Source: Pleurostoma richardsiae (lineage: Eukaryota; Ascomycota; Sordariomycetes; Calosphaeriales; Pleurostomataceae). From it: a stretch of DNA of 64,000 nucleotides. The stretch lies in NCBI GenBank assembly GCA_030052745.1, contig JANBVO010000075.1, positions 22,704 to 86,703 of the forward strand. The letters are read 5' to 3'. Shown one piece after another: positions 58,758-64,000 of the stretch (its first letter is position 1; each line of letters opens with the position of its first letter). Under the pieces are notes generated by a model, which saw nothing but the letters and a program-made list of their open reading frames with translations, was not told the origin of the DNA and searched no databases. The translations under genes and the position numbers were made by a program.

Positions 58758-59572
58758 CCTGCACGCCTGATATAGACCACTGAGTACGTGAATTACAGCT
58801 TTACTACTAAGGAATCTGTAGGCACGCGGTGGATCAAAACATTGCTGCCCGCCTTTTATCGCTTTCAGCGACACAAAATAGGCGCGTCACGCGGGCGGGA
58901 TTGCCTTCATCCATCTGATTGTCTCGATCTTGGATTCGCCGCGTCCTATCGTATGAAGGAAAGAGTCTGCGGTGTTGGCGGCTTCTCCAGGTCGGCTTCC
59001 TGGACTCGGGGTGTCGGTATCGTGCTGTGTGACGACGAATCCGGTAACCGCCAGCGAGACCGTTTAGCGTATCGTTAAGCCACCACAAAGAAGGATATCT
59101 ACATTTAAGGAGCAGTTTATCCATGTCACTACATCGATGCAAACGCAATAGGAATCTATCACTAGAAATTGTGGCGGGTCCCTGCGCATTAGAGCGAGAC
59201 TCGGGTTGGCCGGTAATTGTCGAGTTGTCCAGATCGAAGCATGCATCGGCAGAGAGGCAGTCGTGCGGAAGTATCCGATGGTGCTTTTCTGGAAAGACTC
59301 TGCGAGATGCGTCAAAGCCGGCTCCAGCCTAGGTGGGTAGTCAAGCGCCTCCTCTCCTAGTGCAGGTATCGAAGGTGGGGATGCCGATATCTACGGGACG
59401 ACGCCCACAAAGACGAACCATTGTATGTGTCACTACTTAAGACGAGAAAGCGCCATTAAACCCTTTCCCCTTCCCCTTGCGCATAACAGTCCAGAGGCTA
59501 GAGAGACGAACCTTATTTTCTTCCTGTCTTGGATCCTGGTCAGTTGACGTCACACCAACCTGATCTGATAAG
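58758..59572. promoter_or_regulatory. divergent promoter region, P450 / agmatinase
   Basis: 815 bp between the two start codons. No gene seen inside. Co-regulation of the pair by the nearby Zn2Cys6 protein is possible, but no clear CGG-N-CCG pair was identified with confidence. Confidence 0.35.
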
Positions 59573-61093
59573 ATGCGGCCAGGGGTATTGTCTTGCCTGC
59601 TACCCAGCGTCGCGGCTCTCAATCTGGGGCCCGGGTACAGCAATCCCATCGAAGGTCAAACACCCTCGCTACATCTCGAGAGCACGCTTTCGACTACACG
59701 GTTGATGTCTACTAACTAAGGCTTTCACAGACCTCGATGTTGATCTTCCGTTCTCCCAGCCTGTGACATTTGCACATCTTGAGTGGCAGCGATGCCTAGC
59801 AGCGTCGCATGACAGTGTATGTTATCTAATTATGTCCTCAACATAGTGACCTTCGGAGTCTAACCCTTTCAAGCCGCTGGACATCGCCATTCTGGGATTT
59901 CCTTACGACACATCAACGTCCTATCGACCGGGGGCCCGTTTTGGTCCTCGCGGCATCCGTGCCGGTTCTGCCCGAGAGAAGAAGGGACGAAGCTATAATA
60001 CGGTATGGGGTGTTGACCCCTACGAAGAGGGCTTAGAGATTGTAAGATCAAGTACCCCATCGGACGGGTCCTCATGGACTAATTCCACCGCGGTGGCAGA
60101 TCGACTGCGGTGATATCCCCATCACACCGTTTGACGCCGCGCATGCATTCAAACAGATGGAACAAGGCTACAGGCAGGTGCTGTATCATCCAACGTCTGA
60201 CGGAAACTCATGGCAGCACCCACGCATCGTCAGTCTTGGTGGCGATCACTCTATCGTCTTGCCAATCTTGAGGTCGCTCAAGACCGTGTATGGCCCAATA
60301 TCTGTGATTCATCTCGACTCACATTTGGATACGTGAGCCACGGTCCCCCTATTGTATTATATCGTGCGGTCCGCGTGTGCTGTAATCACACTCTTCGCTG
60401 ACTTTGTATCAATAGCTGGGACCCGTACGAAGGCTACACTGGGATCAGATCCAACCAGTCCGCCCTCACTCATGGTACCTTCTTTTGGCACGCCAGCCGC
60501 GAGGGATGCATCAGCAAGGGCACCAGCGTGCATGGAGGACTCAGGACTAAACTTTTCGTCAGTTTGTCACGCAGTCCATTGAAGTGCGGCTTAAAGAAGC
60601 CATGCTAACAACCGCCCGTCATTAGAGCCCCAAGGACTACGACATTGATAGAGACGTCGGCTTCAGCATTATCGAAGCCCACGAAATTGATGAGATCGGC
60701 ATGGCGGGAATTATCGAAAAGACCCGAAGTGTTGTAAAGGATACCCCGACATATCTGTCTATCGACATTGACGGTGAGCCATCAGTTATCTAGAAACAGG
60801 ATGGAGAAGAGTGTATGCTTATCAACATGTCTCAAGTGCTGGATCCCAGCATCGCCCCAGCAACGGGGACTCCCGAGTCCGGCGGGTGGACGACACGCGA
60901 GTTGAAGCGGTTTATCAAGGGCCTAGAAGGTATCAACCTCGTCGGCGCCGATGTTGTCGAGGTTAGCCCGCCGTATGACACAGTCGCCGAAACGACGTCC
61001 ATCGCGGCAGCGGACCTGATTGTGGACATCCTAGCAGCGATGACTAAGTCGAAGAAGAAGCCGGCGGGCGCGTTGGGCAAGGATGAGCTGTAG
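59573..61093 (+). CDS. agmatinase-like ureohydrolase with signal peptide and C-terminal KDEL
   Basis: Seven exons, 59573-59654, 59731-59816, 59859-60041, 60100-60332, 60416-60557, 60626-60773 and 60837-61093, giving 376 residues. The family hydrolyses agmatine or related guanidino compounds to urea plus an amine using two manganese ions. Seen: a short N-terminal hydrophobic stretch ([15 protein letters not shown]), [28 protein letters not shown], the metal motifs [19 protein letters not shown] and [19 protein letters not shown], and the active-site loop [12 protein letters not shown]. The last residues are GKDEL before TAG, so the chain ends in KDEL, an ER-retrieval signal. With the N-terminal signal, this suggests an ER-resident enzyme. 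Intron 2 is short (42 nt). Its product could feed the amine oxidase nearby. Confidence 0.92.
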
Positions 61094-61352
61094 AAACATC
61101 ATGTACAAATTGCGACATCCAACGCTCTATCGGAATGAGACGAGGAATGGGCTTTCAAGAGGGTTGAGTATGAAAATCTAGATATGAACACTTGTCCAGC
61201 ATGATAGTCTTGTTCACAAACCGTCTTATCACTTCACCAAAGAGTCTATACTTACCCGTGTAGGCGTTATTGTAAGACAATCGCGGATGGAAACATCATT
61301 TCGTGATACGAGTGGACTGGCTCATGCAGCTGCTTTTCCCTATAAGCCAGAA

Positions 61353-63532
61353 TCAGATAGGCAACACAAGCTGCCCCGTCAGTCGCAGCGCATCCTTCCA
61401 CCACATGGTCCCCCTGTCCGAGTCCATGACAGCCCATACCTCGCGAATGATCCTCCATTGCCGCGCCAGATTGCCCATATGGTACCCCTGCACGCGCTCC
61501 CACCACTTCGCCCAAGGTTCTCGGTCCACCGCCTCGCACGCCGCCACGAATCCCGGCCATGACATTGGCGCCGCCCGCTTCACGCCGCCCATGTTCGCAT
61601 CCTTGAGGTCCTCCGCTTCTGTCAGGTCCTTCCAGATAGCTCGCACTTGTGCCTCGACATCACTCACAACCATTGTTCCGTCGTCTTCCCCATCCTCGAT
61701 TTCGCGTTGAATGGAGCGGTAGTAGAAGAGGCGCACGGCACCATGGAAGGCGCGAGCCTGGCACTGCGCGATCTGATACATAGGCTGCTCGTCGCACCGG
61801 ATGAGGCGGAACGGCTCTGGCTGAGTAGCCCGGGCCTCAAGTTCGTGCTCAATTGCACGGCAAGCCATTCGAAGGGAGATGGGAATATTCTCGCCACCGC
61901 GGCGATAGAACACGAGATGCTCAGCGATCTGGCACGTTTTCTGGAGCAAGTTACCTAACGCAGGTGTGATACCATAGATATGCTCTATGCTGCGCTCATC
62001 GCTAGAGAAGCATAATGGATCGAAGCCAGGGCCGCGCGTGGGCCAGGGTCGAGGCTCGATCTCGTGAGCAGTTGTTTGGGCAAGGAGAGTGAGGAAGTGA
62101 CAGATGCTGCTAACAGGGCTGCTAGCATTACCAGGTCTCCCGAGCTGACGGACTGGTGGTTCCAGATAGCGACAGCCTCTGAGGTGAATGGGGTAGTCGG
62201 AATCTTCCCCGGTCATGGTCTGTCGGAAGGAGTGTAAGTAGGTTGTCAGGGCAACACACGCAGGAGGCTAGAGGACATACATCAATCGTGACTAGTGACA
62301 GCATTGCGGTTAAGTATACCGCATACGGTTGCGGGTCTCTCGTTTGAATAGGTACAGCTTTCAGAGCCCGCAACGCCTTGATTCGATGTTGCAGGCCTAA
62401 CCGGTGGAAGTCGGTCGAGCCGCCGGTAGCATTGCGCAGATGGAATGCGGCCGCTGAGAGCAGGCTGTGGAAGAGCGAGGTCGAGGCATGGGATGAAGGA
62501 CTCGAGCTCGTCTGGCAGAGGAAGAGGTCCGGGCAGCCTTCGAGGGCAAAGGGGAAGTATGTGGTGCGCCAAGGATTCCGCGGATGGAGGACAGGCTGCA
62601 GGAGCACCGCGACGTGGTTCATGTAATAGTCCATCAGCAGAGCAGTCTGCTGGTCTCGAAACAAGGGCATTGAAAGCCCGGGATGCAGTGAGGGTATGTG
62701 AAGCAGATCTCCTTGAGGCTCAGCCATCATATCGCAACCAAATGGTTGGCTGGTGCTGGACTCAGTCTGCGCCGATGTGGCTGCTGCATCTTCGTTCGCG
62801 AACCGCCCCGAGCTCTCTGCGTTCTCAGTATAGGGAAGAAGGCATTCTGTTTCTGTCGATGGTTCTATCGTGGAAGGGGTCTGTACGTCCGAGTCTAAGA
62901 TGTCCCACGTAAGGTCATGTTGCCTAGAGAGCGAATCAAGGGTGTTGGTCTCATCAAGGACACTGGAAATTGCTAGCGGGCGGCTGTGTGGATTTTCCGA
63001 AGCTGGGATCGGGTTGTCAAGGCGAGACTGGAAGATAGCAAACGGTCCCATCACGACAGTTGTTGAAGGAGCTGAGACGGCGTCAATGGCCGACATGATC
63101 CTCGCAACCTCATCATCGGACATAACAGGCGAGGCATGTTGGTCTGGAAGTCTACATCAGCCGTTGGGGTACTCGTCTACCAGGCGACCAACATCAGAGA
63201 CAATATGCAAAACTGACCTGGCTTGATTCTTCTACGGCGCGTTCCCTGAAAATTCTGTCTCTGGCCCGCGGTCATCCAGCAGAGATTCACGTTGTACCCA
63301 GCACATCGCAACCCGGCTCTTTCGCATACTGCACATCCATTCCTCCGCCGCTCGTCGCACTTGATCTTTCGGGACCTGCACGTCCAGCAGCTACGGCAGT
63401 GTTAGTTCAGACGACCACATGTCCTGAGGAGCCCTGACTTGGACCATCGACTGTTCCATACCCAGTGAACGTGACCGACTTCAGTTTTGGTGGGCGCACG
63501 CGAGAACGCGTGCCCGTCCCTCTCATCATCAT
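61353..63532 (-). CDS. Zn2Cys6 transcription factor
   Basis: Exons 63532-63462, 63390-63218, 63143-62281 and 62219-61353, giving 657 residues. It is a nuclear DNA-binding regulator. Seen: a basic start (RGTGTRSRVRPPKLK), then the binuclear zinc cluster TGCWTCRSRKIKC, DERRRNGCAVC, ERAGLRC with six cysteines at about residues 25-52. TGC is created by splicing intron 1 in phase 2. Acidic, Ser/Thr-rich residues fill about 110-210. The fungal-specific regulator domain follows (QTALLMDYYMNHVAVLLQPV, PFALEGCPDLF, LLSAAAFHLRN, LQHRIKALRALK). An in-frame run of three ATGs lies at 63524-63532; the most distal is used. The gene converges on the agmatinase gene, 259 bp apart, and could control the 52-61 kb genes; this is inference from position. 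Confidence 0.92.
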
Positions 63533-64000
63533 GGGGTCCGTGCCTTGCCTTCACCTTCTGGCCCTACCTTTTCATCATGTATGGCTTTTCATCACGTATA
63601 GGAGTTATCAGGACTCAGATGGAATCATTGCGTTACATGCGCGGATCAAGGCTGGTTCAGCTTCTCGGTGATATCTACCTAGTGTGGTTTATCAAACGCA
63701 GTCACTCGCATCCGAGCTAGACCTGAACAGGGTTAACGTAAAAGGATCTACCACTTCTCCAAGAGCAGATACCGTCGCGTGTGCTGATTGGATTAGAGGA
63801 GTCACCAACACGTACAGTGGACAAACCTGTTTCGTTCTGATTGGCCCAGCTGCTCTTATCTGGTACTATCAGTGTTATCGCTAGCTTGCTAGCGTACCCA
63901 CCACTAACTAGCTGCCTAGGTATTCTGGATATTGGTAACTTCAATATCATTGGTGCGTATATAAATTTATATATACATCTCGACTGTACATTAAGCATCT
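63533..64000. other. intergenic, window end
   Basis: Upstream of the regulator gene. No supported gene; small frames at 63465-63884 overlap the regulator's first exon on the opposite strand and lack motifs. A CCTAGGTA word occurs near 63917. Confidence 0.4.

Noticed and set aside
1-64000. CRISPR array, rRNA, tRNA or transposase genes
   Set aside because: No regular spaced repeats, no recognisable rRNA or tRNA core, and no transposase or reverse-transcriptase motifs were seen in any frame; tRNA detection by eye is limited.

Overview
The window is nuclear DNA of a filamentous ascomycete (Pezizomycotina). Genes are split by many short introns, mostly 40-110 nt, with GTRNGY donors, CTRAY-like branch points and YAG acceptors. 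The gene families are typical of that group: a Zn2Cys6 regulator, pisatin-demethylase-like P450s, fungal GH29 and GH43 enzymes, and MUP1, PTR2 and UNC93-like transporters. No rRNA, tRNA, CRISPR or transposase gene was recognised. A short palindromic word around TACCTAGGTA recurs only between genes. Layout: 1-5.8 kb holds a TauD-like dioxygenase and a MUP1-type amino-acid permease. 5.8-9.5 kb has no supported gene. 9.5-14.3 kb holds an intronless NAPE-PLD-like metallo-hydrolase and a P450. 16-21.4 kb holds a small F-box-like ORF, an alpha-L-fucosidase and a coiled-coil protein. 21.9-27.2 kb holds a beta-lactamase-like relic and a divergent pair, a DAO-type flavoenzyme and an UNC93-like carrier. 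29-34.5 kb holds a Baeyer-Villiger-type monooxygenase converging on a PTR2 peptide transporter. 37.6-38.9 kb is a secreted GH43 enzyme. 39.6-43.5 kb is a head-to-head pair, a ZIP zinc transporter and a small secreted GPI-type protein. 44.5-51 kb holds an N2227/carnosine N-methyltransferase-like gene, a second MUP1-type permease and a broken Gfo/Idh/MocA oxidoreductase. 52.5-63.5 kb is a compact group: FAD monooxygenase, copper amine oxidase, P450, agmatinase ending in KDEL, and a Zn2Cys6 regulator. How the genes may work together: the ZIP/GPI pair looks like a zinc acquisition locus. Both proteins carry the same ten-residue C-x2-H-[GA]-x3-[aromatic or H]-C motif (five copies in the transporter, three in the GPI protein). 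Where the motif is interrupted by an intron (all five ZIP copies and the first GPI copy), the intron lies in the eighth codon at phase 2. The agmatinase, amine oxidase, P450, FAD monooxygenase and regulator could form a small polyamine or guanidine metabolism cluster; this is inferred from neighbourhood. Exon models were built by hand from reading frame, splice consensus and family conservation. For each gene called intact, the exon lengths sum to a multiple of three.
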